The notes: a model not told the origin generated them from the sequence alone. A stretch of 64,000 bases of DNA from Vombatus ursinus (GCF_900497805.2 NW_020954548.1:7675302-7739301), one strand, 5' to 3'; positions 21,775 to 33,194 are shown, numbered from the stretch's first letter. Translations and numbers: made by a program.

Positions 21775-22371
21775 TCCAACTTGTCATTTTCAATCACCAA
21801 ACATCAAAATATGTTTTCCTTCACAAAGAACCATAGCATGTCCCTGGCTGGAAGGTCCCATCCTGGGCTTCCCCACCACCACCTCCTGGAATATAGCATG
21901 GATTTCTTTTCAGTCAGTGATGTTGGCATTACGGTTACAAACTCTTTCTTCAGGCTACAATGGATCCACAGCAGGAATTGATTTTTTTCTTTTTTTTTTT
22001 TAAAGTGAGATCAACCAGACTGCACTGTGACTCCCCCCACCCTAACCCCCCTCCAACCATCATGCAGTTGGGAAACACTTTGGGAAACACTTGCTCTAAA
22101 CCCAACAGCAGAGAATAGGTTGGAAGCCAGTGAGAGTTTCAGTGAAAATACTTGGCAGTGGTTGAGTGGATTACCATGCTGGGACAAACCTTCTTCCAGG
22201 CTACAGATGTCACAATCATGCATATTCAAAAATATGCACAACAACTGGGAATTTCAATCACAATGCCTAGCCATAAGAATGCTGTAAAATGCCAAAGAAG
22301 GAGATGGGGGAGTGGAACATTCTGGGAATGACCTTCTTTCTCCCCAGACTAAGTTGGCAGGGAGGCAGCAG
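21775..22371. other. Unassigned sequence
   Basis: No repeat recognised. Around 22180-22290 there are several ATGCA/TGCATATT words (octamer/homeobox-like) in a stretch that could be regulatory. Overlapping 80-96-codon frames on both strands have no motif. Confidence 0.3.
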
Positions 22372-23095
22372 GGTATAGTGGAAAGAAGACAGGAGATCTG
22401 GATTGGACTCTTGGCTCTGCCACTTAGATAGTATGGCTATGAACAAGTCAATTCCCTTTACTGGTCTTCCACTGCAAAATGAGGAAGTTAGTTGGACTGG
22501 GTAATCTTGGTCAAGCATTTATTAAGTGCCAACTATATTCTAGGCACTGTGCTAGGTAATGAGGCTACACAAACACCAAGTGATCTCTGTCTTTAAGGAG
22601 CTTATCATCTATCATTTAACCTCTCTTGGCCTCAGTTTCAATGAGACAGTTGGACCCTAGATATCCTCTAGTGTCCTTTCCAGCTCTAATTCTATGATTC
22701 TATGATCTTTGTGGTCCCTTGCAATTCTAAAAGTGTGTGATTATGGAGTACAGTAAGTTACTGGAATCCTACTGTCAAAAACTCCAATGGCACTTTGTGG
22801 GGGGAGGGATTTCCATACTCTTGGCTCATAGCCAGTGGGGAGGAAACAAGGGATTCTTGTGTGAAAAGTAGGGATAATAAGCCCCACCCATCTCACAGGG
22901 TTGTTGCAAGGACCAAATGCAATGTCAGTAAAAAAAAAGTTTTTTTAGTAAACTCTAAAGAGCTATAATTCAAACAATTCACTCCAACAACAATTTATTA
23001 AGGTATGTGCAAGGTGCTTTCTAGGCTCCTGGCATATGAAGAAAAAAATGAAAAACAGTTTCCTGTCCTCAATGAGTTTATATTGGACTACATAT
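22372..23095 (+). mobile_element. MIR relics with L2 3' ends in reverse
   Basis: MIR plus at 22372-22510 (GGTATAGTGGAAAGAAGACA) and 22613-22735 (TTGGCCTCAGTTTCAATGAG). A minus L2 tail at 22511-22612 (AAGCATTTATTAAGTGCCAA, AAGGAGCTTATCATCTATC) lies between them, apparently splitting one MIR. A MIR 3' tip (22870-22935) and another minus L2 tail (22978-23095) follow. Confidence 0.65.
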
Positions 23096-23299
23096 TTCTT
23101 GGAGAAATATAAAATACCATTTATTGCATTTGCAAGTATATGAAAGACATATCAAAATGTCAATTAGCCATGGTAATGGGGAAGCCTGAATAATTAGAAC
23201 CCACAAATCACAGAAAAAAAATCTATCTTTACTTTCTAGTTTAAAACTGATATACTACCTAATCTTTTATTGGGGCTGTTAACAAAGAATCTGATTAAC

Positions 23300-23550
23300 C
23301 GATGGCATACTGGATAATGTTGGAATTGGAGTCATAAAGTCCTGAGTTCAAATCCAGCCTTTGGCATTTACTAGTTGTGTGACCCTGGGCAATTCACTTA
23401 ATTTCTCTATCCCTGTTTCCTCACCTGTAAAATGAAGATAGTAATAACACTTAATTCCAAGGTTAGTTGTAAGGATAAAATGAGATAATATTTGCAAACC
23501 TTAATGTGCTATGTAAGTGTTAGTTATCGTCATCATTATAATCATCTTCC
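23300..23550 (+). mobile_element. MIR-family SINE, long subtype
   Basis: AAGTCCTGAGTTCAAATCCA, TAGTTGTGTGACCCTGGGCA, TCACCTGTAAAATGAAGATA and GAGATAATATTTGCAAACCT. Confidence 0.8.
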
Positions 23551-23679
23551 CAGATTTCCATTCTGTGAAGGAGATGCACATTTAATCATCTTTTCTTTAT
23601 ATGGATCCCCCAAATATCTTACAAATTACCCACAGGTATCATTTAATTTGTCATCAAAACACAATCAGTTGAGTGGATG

Positions 23680-24018
23680 GATTTCAGAAAAACCTGGAAA
23701 GATTTATATTAACTGATGCTAAGGGAACTGAGCAGAACCAGGAGAACATTGTAAGCAGTAACAGCAACATTGTACCATGATCAACTTTGATAGACTTATC
23801 ACTTCTTAGCAATACAACGATCTTAGACAATTCCAAAAGACTCATGATGGAAAATGCTTCCCACATCCAAAGAAAGAACTAATGAGTATGAATGCAGATT
23901 GAAGCATACTATTTTCATTTGTTTTTTGTTTTTTCCTTCTTGTGGTTTTTCCTTTTTGATTTGATTCTTCTTTTACAACATGACTAATGTGAAAGTATGT
24001 TTAATATGATTGTACATG
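23680..24018 (+). mobile_element. L1 LINE 3' UTR fragment
   Basis: GAAAAACCTGGAAAGATTTA, TGAGCAGAACCAGGAGAACA, CCAAAGAAAGAACTAATGAG and TTTACAACATGACTAATGTG. It matches the reverse strand of 9391-10050. Confidence 0.85.
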
Positions 24019-24584
24019 TAGGAAAAAACCACAATCAGATTTCTGGGGATATCTTACTTGGTAATAACTGATACCTATCTCACTAGGGTATCTGAACCAC
24101 AAGTTGCACCATGAATCCACAAAGGACTGTAATGGGCCCTTTGGCAGAATTCTGTCGAATGTGGGAGAGTTGCCCTGATGGCAGCCCCAAATCCATCTCT
24201 TTCCCAGGAGAGTTACCATAAGTGTTTTTTCTATATTTTTGTTTTTGTTGTTTTATTTTTTGGGTTTTTTTGCCTCCTATGAGTCTTTTGGATATTCTGC
24301 AATTCTTATCGGGTGAAATGAAGGGTATCTTTTACCTATATGAATATGTTACCTTGACTGCTTGTACAGGAGGTAGGTACCTATTTAATTTACGTCCATG
24401 AAAACCTAAATATAAATTATATTTGGAGATTTCCTAGCCACCCTTTGCAGGTCAGCCTAGTTCACATGACTCACAGGTTCCTTTATTTCCAAAAACCATA
24501 GACTGGAAGCAAATTCATTTCTGGTGATTTACCAACTTATTCATAATTTGGGGAAGGAGAGAAATTAATAATTGAGAGGAAATC
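24019..24584. other. Unassigned sequence
   Basis: No repeat family recognised. About 24480-24545 resembles 25790-25870 (see findings). Confidence 0.3.
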
Positions 24585-24895
24585 AGAGAGGGTAGTGCCT
24601 GGTAGGAGATTGCACCTGAACTGAATCTAGAATTAAGATAAAAACTCTGGGAAGTAGAGTTGAGGAGGTAAGAAAGAATTGCCTTCCAGGCAAAGGGGAT
24701 AGATAACTGGTTCAAGGCAGGGAAATGGAAAAATAGAATGTTGAGTTTTCTAAGCAGCTAATGGCCCAGTGTGGACAGAACATGGAATAAGCCTGGAAAG
24801 GTGGGTTGGAGCCAGATTGTGAAGGTATTAAATGTCAGACTGATGATTTTGTTTCTTATTATAGTGGCAATAGGGAGCTATGTGTCAGGAACATT
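24585..24895 (-). mobile_element. L2 LINE 3' UTR, minus strand
   Basis: TTGCCTTCCAGGCAAAGGGG, GAGCCAGATTGTGAAGGTAT, TTAAATGTCAGACTGATGAT and GGCAATAGGGAGC follow the antisense L2 order. Confidence 0.65.
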
Positions 24896-24964
24896 CTAAA
24901 GATTCTCTAAGGTTGAAAACTAGGTACAGAAAGGCATGGGGCAAAAAATGTTGCAGTTGCAACA

Positions 24965-25326
24965 TTCTAATCTTATCTCTGACCCTAATATCATTTATCC
25001 TCCCAGCTTCAGTTTCCTCATCTTTAAAATTAAAATAATATCTCTAGTACTTATCACATGGTTGTTGTTGAGAGATCATGGATGTAACGAAGTGCTCTAA
25101 AAATGTCAGCTGTAATCATTAGACATCCTCTGAAGTTCCTTTGTGCACTGACATTCTATGACTTATTTAGTGTACTTTACATATATCATCTAATTTTATT
25201 CCTTCAACAGCCATATGATTAACATATTTTTATTATCCCCATTTTACAGATGAAATAACTGAAGCTCAGAGAGGTTGTGACTTGCCATACCACTAGTAAG
25301 AAAAAGAGCCAAACTTTGAGCTCAGG
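24965..25326. mobile_element. Two MIR relics in opposite orientations
   Basis: Plus copy about 24965-25120 (TCAGTTTCCTCATCTTTAAA) and minus copy about 25165-25326 (ATTTTACAGATGAAATAACTGAAGC in part, AGGTTGTGACTTGCCATACC). Confidence 0.6.
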
Positions 25327-25566
25327 TCAGCTAGGTGGCACAGCAGGTAGAGTGCCAGGCCTGGAGCTGGAAGATTCATCTTCCTGAGTTCAAATCTGGC
25401 CTCAGACACTTACTAGGTGTGTGACCCTGGGCAAGCCACTTAACCCTGTTTGACTTAGTTTCTCCATCTGTAAAATGAGTTGGAGAAGGAAATGGCAAAC
25501 CATTCCAGGATCTTTGCCCAGAAAACCCCAAATGGAGCCACAAAGAGTCCGACACAACTGAACAAT
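25327..25566 (+). mobile_element. Mar1-type SINE with RTE/Bov-B-like tail
   Basis: Head TCAGCTAGGTGGCACAGCAG, core TGTGTGACCCTGGGCAAGCC, then TGAGTTGGAGAAGGAAATGG, CCAGAAAACCCCAAATGGAG and AAAGAGTCCGACACAACTGA. The last block is the RTE-type end that lets the SINE use that LINE's machinery. A 78-codon minus frame here is SINE antisense. Confidence 0.92.
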
Positions 25567-26339
25567 GACTTCTGATAGCAAATCGAGTTCTTTTCCCAAA
25601 AAACCAAGCTTCCTCCAGTGTCCTTCATCCTCCCTCATGTGGTATTACCATGCCACCCTTCAGCAGGCTTCCCGTCCTCAGTAAGAATTCACCCTAAAGA
25701 TGATCCTTCTGGCTTGTAAGTAGTAGACTCTCCATTTCATATACTGGTGAGCTGCTTACAAGATCAGTAGACAACTCCCATTACATTTCAATAAAACATT
25801 TTCGTTTGTTTCCAAAGACCATTCATTGACTGGGAGCAATTATATTGCTGGTGAGCAACCGACTTATTCATTTGTTTGTTCCTTGCCTTTATCATTCTTG
25901 CCTCAAGTGAGTAATATTTGCATTAGATTGGCCTCACTATTACCATAGGACAACCAGGGAAACCTTTGGCAAGGCGAAACATTCCAGCTCATTCTGAGTA
26001 TGTACTGCATGATGAAGAGAAGGCTTTCACTTGGAGCCAAGGGTCCTCTGATTCCTGGTGAGTCAGCAGCATCCTGGAACTCCTCCGTTTAAGCTTTGCT
26101 GTGTTAGATTCCTAACATGCTCTTGGCTGTGTCCTAGCATAGGAAAGAGAAAGAGGGTAATGTGAAGGGCATGACTGGGATGGTATTAAGCTTTGACCCT
26201 CCCATAATATTCTGGTTTTCTTTGCATACTAAAGTATGTTTGCATGCTAAAGTATTAAAAAAAAATGCAAGAAAATAGTTGAAACTGTGCAATGCACCAA
26301 TATAGACTACAAAAATTTAGTATTTACTGACTACTTAGC
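25567..26339. other. Unassigned sequence
   Basis: No repeat recognised apart from the weak similarity of 25790-25870 to 24480-24545. No long frame. Confidence 0.3.
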
Positions 26340-26695
26340 AAGACATAATCTAGTAGCTAGAATTATAACAATAAATAAAAAATTATAATAATAAAAGCTA
26401 ACATTTATTTTTTTTAATTTTTATTTATTTTTAGGCAACTGGGGTTAAGTGACTTGCCCAGGGTCACACAGCTGGTAAGTGTCAAGTGTTTGGTCTGAGG
26501 TCGAATTTGAACTCAAGTCCTCTTAACTTCAGGACCAGTGCTCTATCCACTGTGCCACCTAGTTGCCCCTAAAACTAACATTTATTAAGCACCTACTATG
26601 TGTCAGGCACTATGCAAAGTGCTTTGCAATTATTTTCTCATTTGATACTCACAACAACTCTGCAAGGTAGGTAAGTTCACTATTTTTTATGGACT
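26340..26695 (-). mobile_element. MIR-family SINE, minus strand, split by a younger SINE
   Basis: AAAGCTAACATTTATT is interrupted, then resumes AACATTTATTAAGCACCTAC, TGTCAGGCACTATGCAAAGT and CTCACAACAACTCTGCAAGG. Confidence 0.75.
26410..26570 (-). mobile_element. WSINE1-like SINE nested in MIR
   Basis: Full-length minus copy from its T-rich tail complement to AGTTGCCCCT. Target duplication AAAAGCTAACATTTATT (26393-26409) against AAAACTAACATTTATT (26571-26586), one base different in length. Confidence 0.95.
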
Positions 26696-27076
26696 GGTAG
26701 ATGACAAATATCCAGGAGAAGTCAACCAACAAATTATATAGAAACAGGACCATTGTCAGAAAACTCTTGCCCACTATTGCCTGGATATAATGTTGATCCA
26801 CAAAAACTTAAGAAACATTTTTCATAGATGTAGTCATACGAAATACTTTTAATCTCTAAGCTATGTGGAATGAAAGGCTTTCAACATATAGAGACCTAGC
26901 ATAGGATATCCAAATCATGTGGGAACATGAGGTGCATAACGTCTCTGTTGTCCTGTCTGCTACCCAAATTATACCAAAGATGCTTTCAATAAATCTAGAA
27001 AGGAGCAATTTACATCCTAATACTTTCGTTCAACTACAGAAAGCAGTCACTATATCCGCCTATTCAATAGTCTATA
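26696..27076. other. Unassigned sequence
   Basis: Nothing recognised up to the LTR boundary. It ends with the TATA target duplication. Confidence 0.3.
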
Positions 27077-27519
27077 TGATGAGGATGGGATCTAAACCCC
27101 AAAAAGGAAAAACCCTGGACTTTCCCATGTGACCAAATCTCTGGAAATTTCTTGAGGCTATAATTCCATACTTCCCTATGGCCCTAGGCCACTTCCCACC
27201 CTTAATACTATCTAGGCTCCATTCTCCCTTGGCCACCCCTGGAGTTCTATTACCTCATAGACTACTTGGCCACTCCTAGATCCCTCCCATAGTCTTTCTG
27301 TACATAAGGTCCATCTTGTCTCCATTAAGATGCTGGGATTCTTATAATCTAGCCAATAGTCCACAGATGCTCAGATTCCTTAAGAGTCTGCCCAATATGA
27401 TGGATGTTCTAATAAACCTTGTCTTTGGCTGAAAGAAGGCTTGGGTCGAATTCTTTCGGGCAGGATCCGTGTGTTGTGATTTTGGGGTCCCAGGACCCCT
27501 GATCCCCTAAACTGCATCA
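27077..27519 (+). mobile_element. Solo LTR of an endogenous retrovirus
   Basis: A 443-bp LTR fossil with TGATG...CATCA ends and an exact 4-bp target duplication TATA (27073-27076, 27520-27523). Visible parts are a promoter region near 27300, a GTCTCCATTAAG block and a polyadenylation region AATAAACCTTGTC. It is about 90% like the 29.7-kb copy over the aligned 3' part by eye. No viral genes attached. Confidence 0.92.
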
Positions 27520-27614
27520 TATAGAGCATTTAATATTTTTTGAAAAATAGAAGGATAACATATTCTAGGACCATTTCTATCTCAAACCATTAAAAAAGAC
27601 AAAAATAATATGGT

Positions 27615-27840
27615 AATAATAATAATTGACATTTACATATTACTTTAAAGTTTACAAAATACTGTTACATTTAGTTGTTTCATTTGAGCCTCATAACAAT
27701 CCTCGGGTAGAATCGGGGTGGGGGGCAATGTGTGTGTGTGTGTGTGTGTGTATTTTCTTTTGTTACAGATCTACAGATGAAGAAATTGAAGCTTAGAGAA
27801 GTTCAACAACTGTCCCATGGTCACTCAGCTAGTAAGTGTT
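27615..27840 (-). mobile_element. MIR SINE, minus strand, with internal (TG)n
   Basis: GACATTTACATATTACTTTA, CATTTGAGCCTCATAACAAT, then (TG)n at 27729-27751, then CAGATGAAGAAATTGAAGCT and GGTCACTCAGCTAGTAAGTG. Confidence 0.7.
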
Positions 27841-28284
27841 TTAAGTGCTTCCCATTCATCTGTCACCTAGGAGCACAAACAACTAAGGATTAACTTAAAT
27901 GTAAACCTAAAACATTGTTAGAATGCTTCCAACTCATGGCCATTTAAAAAACCCAAGCACAAAGTTCCATTTCTGTGAGATCTCAATTATTAACAGTATG
28001 ATTTGTCACAGAAGGATAGCAGAGATAAAATGTTTTGCCCATAACTCACTAGACATTTTTTTATTTGACATGACCTCTTTTCCCCCCACAAGACTCTCTT
28101 GTTATCTGCTGTACTGATGGATTTGTTAAACTAAACTGCAAGTTCATGTATGGATCCATTTTCTTTGTTGGCAAGGCTCCTTTTCAGACAATACTTTGGA
28201 AAAAGAAGGGATAAGACTCCTGTGAGCTCGGAGAAAGAAGAGCTAACATTATTTAAACCACTTAACTGGGGGGGTCAGGGAACT
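27841..28284. other. Unassigned sequence
   Basis: Nothing recognised. AT-rich, no long frame. Confidence 0.3.
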
Positions 28285-28515
28285 AGGATTCTTAGTCCAG
28301 GTACCTGCTAATTATTCACATGACCTTAATTAACCACATCACTACTCTTCCGTGGGACTCAAGTGCTTCATCTCTAACATGGGCTATCTTTATGGTCTCT
28401 TCTGGCTCTAAAACTGTAACATGTGAGCTCCTTGAAAGCAGGAATTGTCTTACTTTTCTATCTGTATCTTCAGTACTTAGCAAGTAGTAAGTGTTTATTT
28501 TTTTTTCATTCATAC
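28285..28515 (+). mobile_element. MIR relic followed by an L2 tail
   Basis: Weak MIR (28285-28420), then an L2 tail with GTGAGCTCCTTGAAAGCAGG and GTACTTAGCAAGTAGTAAGT ending in a T-run. Confidence 0.55.
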
Positions 28516-28928
28516 ATGCATCATTCCATTATTACTATGGGAAGTTCCCTTTTCTCTTCCACTTGATGTGTGAGAGCCCAATCTTAAGGCACAAGAGGAC
28601 CACCAGGAGAAGAAAGCACAAATCCCAGGTACCATGAAGCAAAGCCCTTGTAATCCCACCCCCTCCAAATTATAGCTCTGCTAATAGGTAAATGATGCTT
28701 TAAGTGAAACATAAGTGCTTGTCCAGATTATTGCTTATGTCCTGGCTTGAGACTTATTGAACAAATAAAATCCTCATCTTGGTAATTCACTATGAACCAG
28801 TTCTTTATAACTGGAATAGAAATTTGTTTTGTCTACTTTATCCAAAGTGTGTCAAAGTGGCTTAACCAGGGAGGGCACCTGCACATCTGGGTCTCTATCA
28901 TGCAAGGCCTGTTCACCTGGACTAATGG
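28516..28928. other. Unassigned sequence
   Basis: Nothing recognised. Confidence 0.3.
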
Positions 28929-28929
28929 G

Positions 28930-29070
28930 AATTTATTCACTCAACGAGCATTTATTGAAGATATCCTCTGTCCCTAGCCTTATCCTAGGTGTTGTGGGGG
29001 TATATAGAAAGGAGTATTACATGTGGTCCCTGCCCAGAAGAAGCTTACAATCTTGTTGAAGGTAAGAAGA
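28930..29070 (-). mobile_element. L2 LINE 3' end, minus strand
   Basis: TATTCACTCAACGAGCATTT and GAAGAAGCTTACAATCTTGT in antisense L2 order. Confidence 0.65.
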
Positions 29071-29691
29071 TATATTTGAAAGCAACTTGTAGAAAACTCT
29101 AAGGTAACTGAAAAACAAGAGTACTCTCATATGGTACAGAATGTATTTGTGACCTGGCTTTCACCCATGCCCGGGGTATTTTGTGTGTTTCTGTGAATGC
29201 AGAAGGAAAAGTGACTTCAGATTGGTAGAGAGAATGCTGAGCACATGATGCTGAATGCCTACATAGATGTGACACTAACTTGGGATGTTCCCAAACAGCT
29301 CCAGCATCAACCTCACCCCCCTACACAGTTACATATTATATTGATGATTCCTTCCACTAATCTGAAGTCACATCTCCTTCCACATACATGACTGCATAAA
29401 AAAACACCAGAGGCTTGAGTGAAAACACAGTTATCTTCAGAAACATAGAATCATAGAAGTTCGTAATTCGAAAAGTTCTGGATGAAAAAGTCCCTTGGAA
29501 TAGAGCAGAGCCATAATTAGCCATTTAAGGATCTGGTACACACTGCCCCAGATGAGCAGCATAAAACACTCTGAAATCAAATTTTAAGATAAAACTTCAG
29601 TGAATGCTATGCCATTTGTGTTTATAGTGGGAGGGAACTGCAAGATACCAACCTGTCAGGGAAAGACAAATATCCTGGAATATGGCCCCTG
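29071..29691. other. Unassigned sequence
   Basis: Mostly unrecognised. About 29445-29480 (CATAGAATCATAGAAGTTCG) may be a CR1 scrap. Confidence 0.3.
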
Positions 29692-30219
29692 TGATGGGGT
29701 TGGGTCTAGGCTACAGGAAGGAAAAACCCTGGACTTTCCCACATGGCCATATCTCTGGCTTTTGCCTGAAGCTATAATCCCATCAACTGGCTTTTCATTG
29801 TGGCTACACCCAATCTCCCCTCCATTGTTTTACCTCCCAGTGGCTCCTGCCATTCCCCCCCCCCCCCCCCCCCACTTAATCCTAGGTAGACTCCATCATC
29901 CAGGTCCCAGGAGTTCTGTTCACCCCAGTTTACTGGCCACTCTAGATCTCTCCCGCAGTCTTTCTGTATATAAGGTCCATCTTGTCTCCATTAAGCTTCT
30001 GGGATTCTTATAATCTAGCCACTGCTTAGATTTTTATAACCTAGCCAATAAGCTAATAGCTTACTAATGTTCAGACTACTTAAGAGTCTGCACAATATGA
30101 TGGATGTTCTAATAAACCTTCTCTTTGGCTGAAAGAAGGCTTGAGCTGAATTCTTTTGGGCAAGACCCACATGTTGTGATTTTGAGGTCCCAGGACCCCT
30201 GAACCCCTAAACTGCATCA
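29692..30219 (+). mobile_element. Solo LTR of an endogenous retrovirus
   Basis: A 528-bp LTR fossil with TGATG...CATCA ends and an exact 4-bp target duplication CCTG (29688-29691, 30220-30223). It shows TATATAAGG promoter text near 29970 and AATAAACC polyadenylation text near 30112. A run of 19 C (29855-29873) lies in U3. Same orientation as the LTR 2.2 kb upstream, but with its own target site, so the two are separate insertions. The 137-codon frame across it has no meaning. Confidence 0.93.
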
Positions 30220-30439
30220 CCTGGATATCATGAAGTTACTGCTAGGGACCCCACCAGAGAGCTAAACTAGAGAGAAGCTATGATATTTTCTTATTTTAAA
30301 TTAGTATTCTTGCTAAGTAAATGCTGAGCTCAAGTATTTACAACTACTGAAGGAGTATTAAGAATCGTCAGTGTCCCAGTCCAAAGCTACTATTGTCCCC
30401 ATCCTAGAAACGGCCCTGGAACAGAGAATTTAAGAGCTT

Positions 30440-30750
30440 GTATGCAGTTAAGTAAACATAAAATGCCTGCTATTACAAGGCAATGTAATAAGTGCTTGAA
30501 ATATAAAGATAAGAATGAAATAGTCTCTGCCTTCTGAGGACTTTGCACCCTACTATAAGATACAGCACATAAATAAATATGTAAATACAAAGTAATTTGA
30601 GGAGGAAAGAACTACGAACAGGTAGCCAGAGAGGTGAGCCTTCAGGCATGGGGGGATAACCTGTGATTGCACAGATTGGAGAGACAGAATGTTGGGTTTG
30701 GGGAATAGCCAATTGTCCAGTTTGGTGGCAATATAGAGTGGAGAAGACTT
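30440..30750 (-). mobile_element. L2 LINE 3' UTR, minus strand
   Basis: ATGTAATAAGTGCTTGAAAT, TCTCTGCCTTCTGAGGACTT, TGCACCCTACTATAAGATAC and ACAGAATGTTGGGTTTGGGG. Diverged. Confidence 0.55.
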
Positions 30751-30809
30751 TAGAAGCAAGTTAGTTAAACATCTTCCTTTCCCTTTAAGTTAAGAAAACT
30801 GAGTCTCAA

Positions 30810-31045
30810 AAGGAAAGAATATTAAATTTAGAGTCAAAAGAACTTGTTTTCAAATACGAGCTCTGCCCTTTACTACCTATGGGATCTTAAGTAAGTGGAC
30901 ATCTATGGTCCTTTCTAGCTGTAACTTTATAATCTTATAATCCTAAATCACTTTTATCTCTCTGGGCCTCAACTTCCTCATCTAAAATGAGAGGCTTGTA
31001 CAAGATGACCTGTGAGGCCTTTTCCTATAATCTATAAACCTAAGA
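30810..31045 (+). mobile_element. MIR relics
   Basis: TAAATTTAGAGTCAAAAGAA, GAGCTCTGCCCTTTACTACC, GGGCCTCAACTTCCTCATCT and CAAGATGACCTGTGAGGCC. Confidence 0.65.
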
Positions 31046-31144
31046 AGTACAGAATATGGGAAAGATCACTACAGGGTAGAGTTAGGGAGAAATATGATTG
31101 GCACTTGCAATTTCACCATGATCATCAGGGAAGGCCTTCCTTTT

Positions 31145-31265
31145 CTGAATTTCATCAGGCAGAGCCCTTTTCAGGGATGTCCTAAAGGGGATTTGTAGGC
31201 TAGAAAAGAGTTTGACTAAATGGCCTCTCTCAGGTACCTTCTAACTCTAAGACTGGAGGGTTATA
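31145..31265 (-). mobile_element. CR1/L3 LINE 3' end, minus strand
   Basis: GGGATGTCCTAAAGGGGATT, TGACTAAATGGCCTCTCTCA and TACCTTCTAACTCTAAGACT. Confidence 0.6.
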
Positions 31266-31917
31266 TAATTCCAAAGTATGCTGGACTTTCTGTCCCCAGA
31301 ATCAGCCCATGACTCAGTAGTGAAGGATGGCGGCTTTTTCCTGATAAAGGCTTAAAGTACCTAAGCATTCAAATGTACCCTTCTGTGGGCACACCTGGAT
31401 AAGTAAGACGTTTGACTTCCTGGGTCTAAAAGGAATGTTCTTGAAAACAGTGGGAGCTGTCTGACTCCCCTTTCCTTTGGATCAACTTTGTGATAAAAGT
31501 TTGTTTTCAGAATTCTCTCTCTCTTTTGTGATCAGGCCCTATTATGTGGCTGCCTCCACTCCTTCAGGAAATCTTCCTCTATTCTTCTCTGGCCTTTGAA
31601 GTGCTCAGCCATGGAGAATTCTACAGAATAAAATGATGACACTCATTATTAACACACAAGTTCAACATTCGGTTTCAATTATCCTCCTTTTCTAGTTGTT
31701 GGGGTAAGGCTAGCTCATAAACAATAAACACAGGAAGTTTTTGAAGACTGCAAACTTTAGCAAACCCCGCTCCCCCCCCTTCCAGCTCCCAAAGAAGTGG
31801 TTTGGGGAGAGGGAAAAGACAAACTAATGTACATGATGTACTAGGAGGTGTTGAATGGAGGCATCAAAGTGGAATGAAAAGAGATATTGTGGCAGCTGGG
31901 AACTGGAGATGTCATCA
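31266..31917. other. Unassigned sequence, about 650 bp
   Basis: No repeat recognised. Could hold regulatory DNA. No frame of note. Confidence 0.3.
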
Positions 31918-32300
31918 GAATCAATCAGTCAATCAATCAACAAGTCATTATTAAATGACTGCTTTGTGGTAGACACTGTTCTAAGTACTAAGCTACAAGT
32001 ACAAAGAATAAACTAATCTCTAGTCACAATGAGTTTCAAATCTAATGGCGGAGACCACAAATACATATAAAAATATATTTAGCCTGGATACGAAGTTAAT
32101 AAATACAAATACAGACAAAGCATTCAATTCTAGGTAGTTAGGGAGAAAATGAACTAGCAATGGAAAGGGTAGGGGGTGTTATGAAAGGTTTCCTGCACAA
32201 GATGGTGCATCAGGAGAGGTCAGAGATCTCTAAGGCTCCAGGAAGGGTGCATAGGCTGGAGGAGAGGAGGTGGGCAGGAAGGCAATGGAGGGAAGGTGTT
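31918..32300 (-). mobile_element. L2 LINE 3' UTR, minus strand
   Basis: CAATCAGTCAATCAATCAAC tail, then TAGACACTGTTCTAAGTACT, GAGTTTCAAATCTAATGGCG, GAAAGGTTTCCTGCACAAGA. The 78-codon plus frame at 32160-32396 is antisense L2. Confidence 0.75.
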
Positions 32301-32704
32301 GGCAAAGAAGATCATAGATTGGGCCTACAGAGGGTAACTTACAGGGCAGGTTCAGACAGAGGAGAGTGCCCCAGTTGCTGTGAGAGATCTAGATGACTCA
32401 AGGACACTTTTCCTTGCTGTTGAGGGGATCTTTATCCCTACCTGCTTCCCTACCTCTCCTGATTCCACCTTCTGCTCTTGACTCTGACAATCTGATCTCC
32501 TGTGTTCCTAGCCTTCCTCCTTATTTGTTTGGTCTATTTCCTCCCAAGACACTGATCTTGGAGCATCTGGCTGATTGTTCCCTTTGACTGATGACTGACT
32601 TTCTTAACCCCAGGTTGTACAGATCTTCAGACTTAGCCCACCTTAATGGCTCAGCAGGAAGGATCTTCTCCTGCCAGAAATATACCTATGCTTTCTTAAG
32701 AAAG
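32301..32704. other. Unassigned sequence
   Basis: Nothing recognised. Confidence 0.3.
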
Positions 32705-32890
32705 GATCATGGAGTCATAAGTTCAGAGCTAAAAGGAACTTTGGAGGTCGTCTCATTTTAAAGATGTAAACTGAAGTACAAAGGTCAAATAGCTTACCTA
32801 AGGTCACCTAGATAGTAAGCAATGAATCCAGGATTTCAGCCCAAGTCCTCAGCCTTTAAATCCAGCATTCTTTCCACTTCAGTGGGACAC
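32705..32890 (-). mobile_element. MIR-family SINE, minus strand
   Basis: GTTCAGAGCTAAAAGGAACT, AAGGTCACCTAGATAGTAAG and CCAGCATTCTTTCCACTTC. Confidence 0.65.
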
Positions 32891-33194
32891 CTCTCTTATC
32901 TTAATGACTATTTTTTTAAAAGAAATCAATGAAAAAGAGGCAACAAATCTCCATTTTTCTGGGCATTTGGATCATGTAGACTGTTGTTTTATAAGTTAGA
33001 GGTGGTCTTTCCTTTTGTAGAAGAAAGTTCCCAAATAACATCTGATTTCCCTCCAGCAGAGAAAGAAAGGCCTTCACTCCTCTCCCAGAGTGTTATTTTC
33101 TGTTTTGTCTGCGCAATGCAGCTGGAGAGCTTGGATTAAAAAAAAAAAATTGTAAACAGCTGCCCGGACTTTCCATAGGGAGAACAACACAGAT
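32891..33194. other. Unassigned sequence
   Basis: No repeat recognised. About 33090-33180 holds a CAGCTG E-box on each side of an A-run with a GCGCAATGC word. A weak candidate for regulatory DNA. Confidence 0.3.

Noticed and set aside
29600-30013. 137-codon plus frame
   Set aside because: It lies across the LTR edge and the C19 run and has no known motif.
27077-30219. The two same-orientation LTRs as the ends of one provirus
   Set aside because: Each has its own 4-bp target duplication (TATA and CCTG), and the 2.2 kb between them holds MIR, L2 and unassigned DNA with no viral genes seen.
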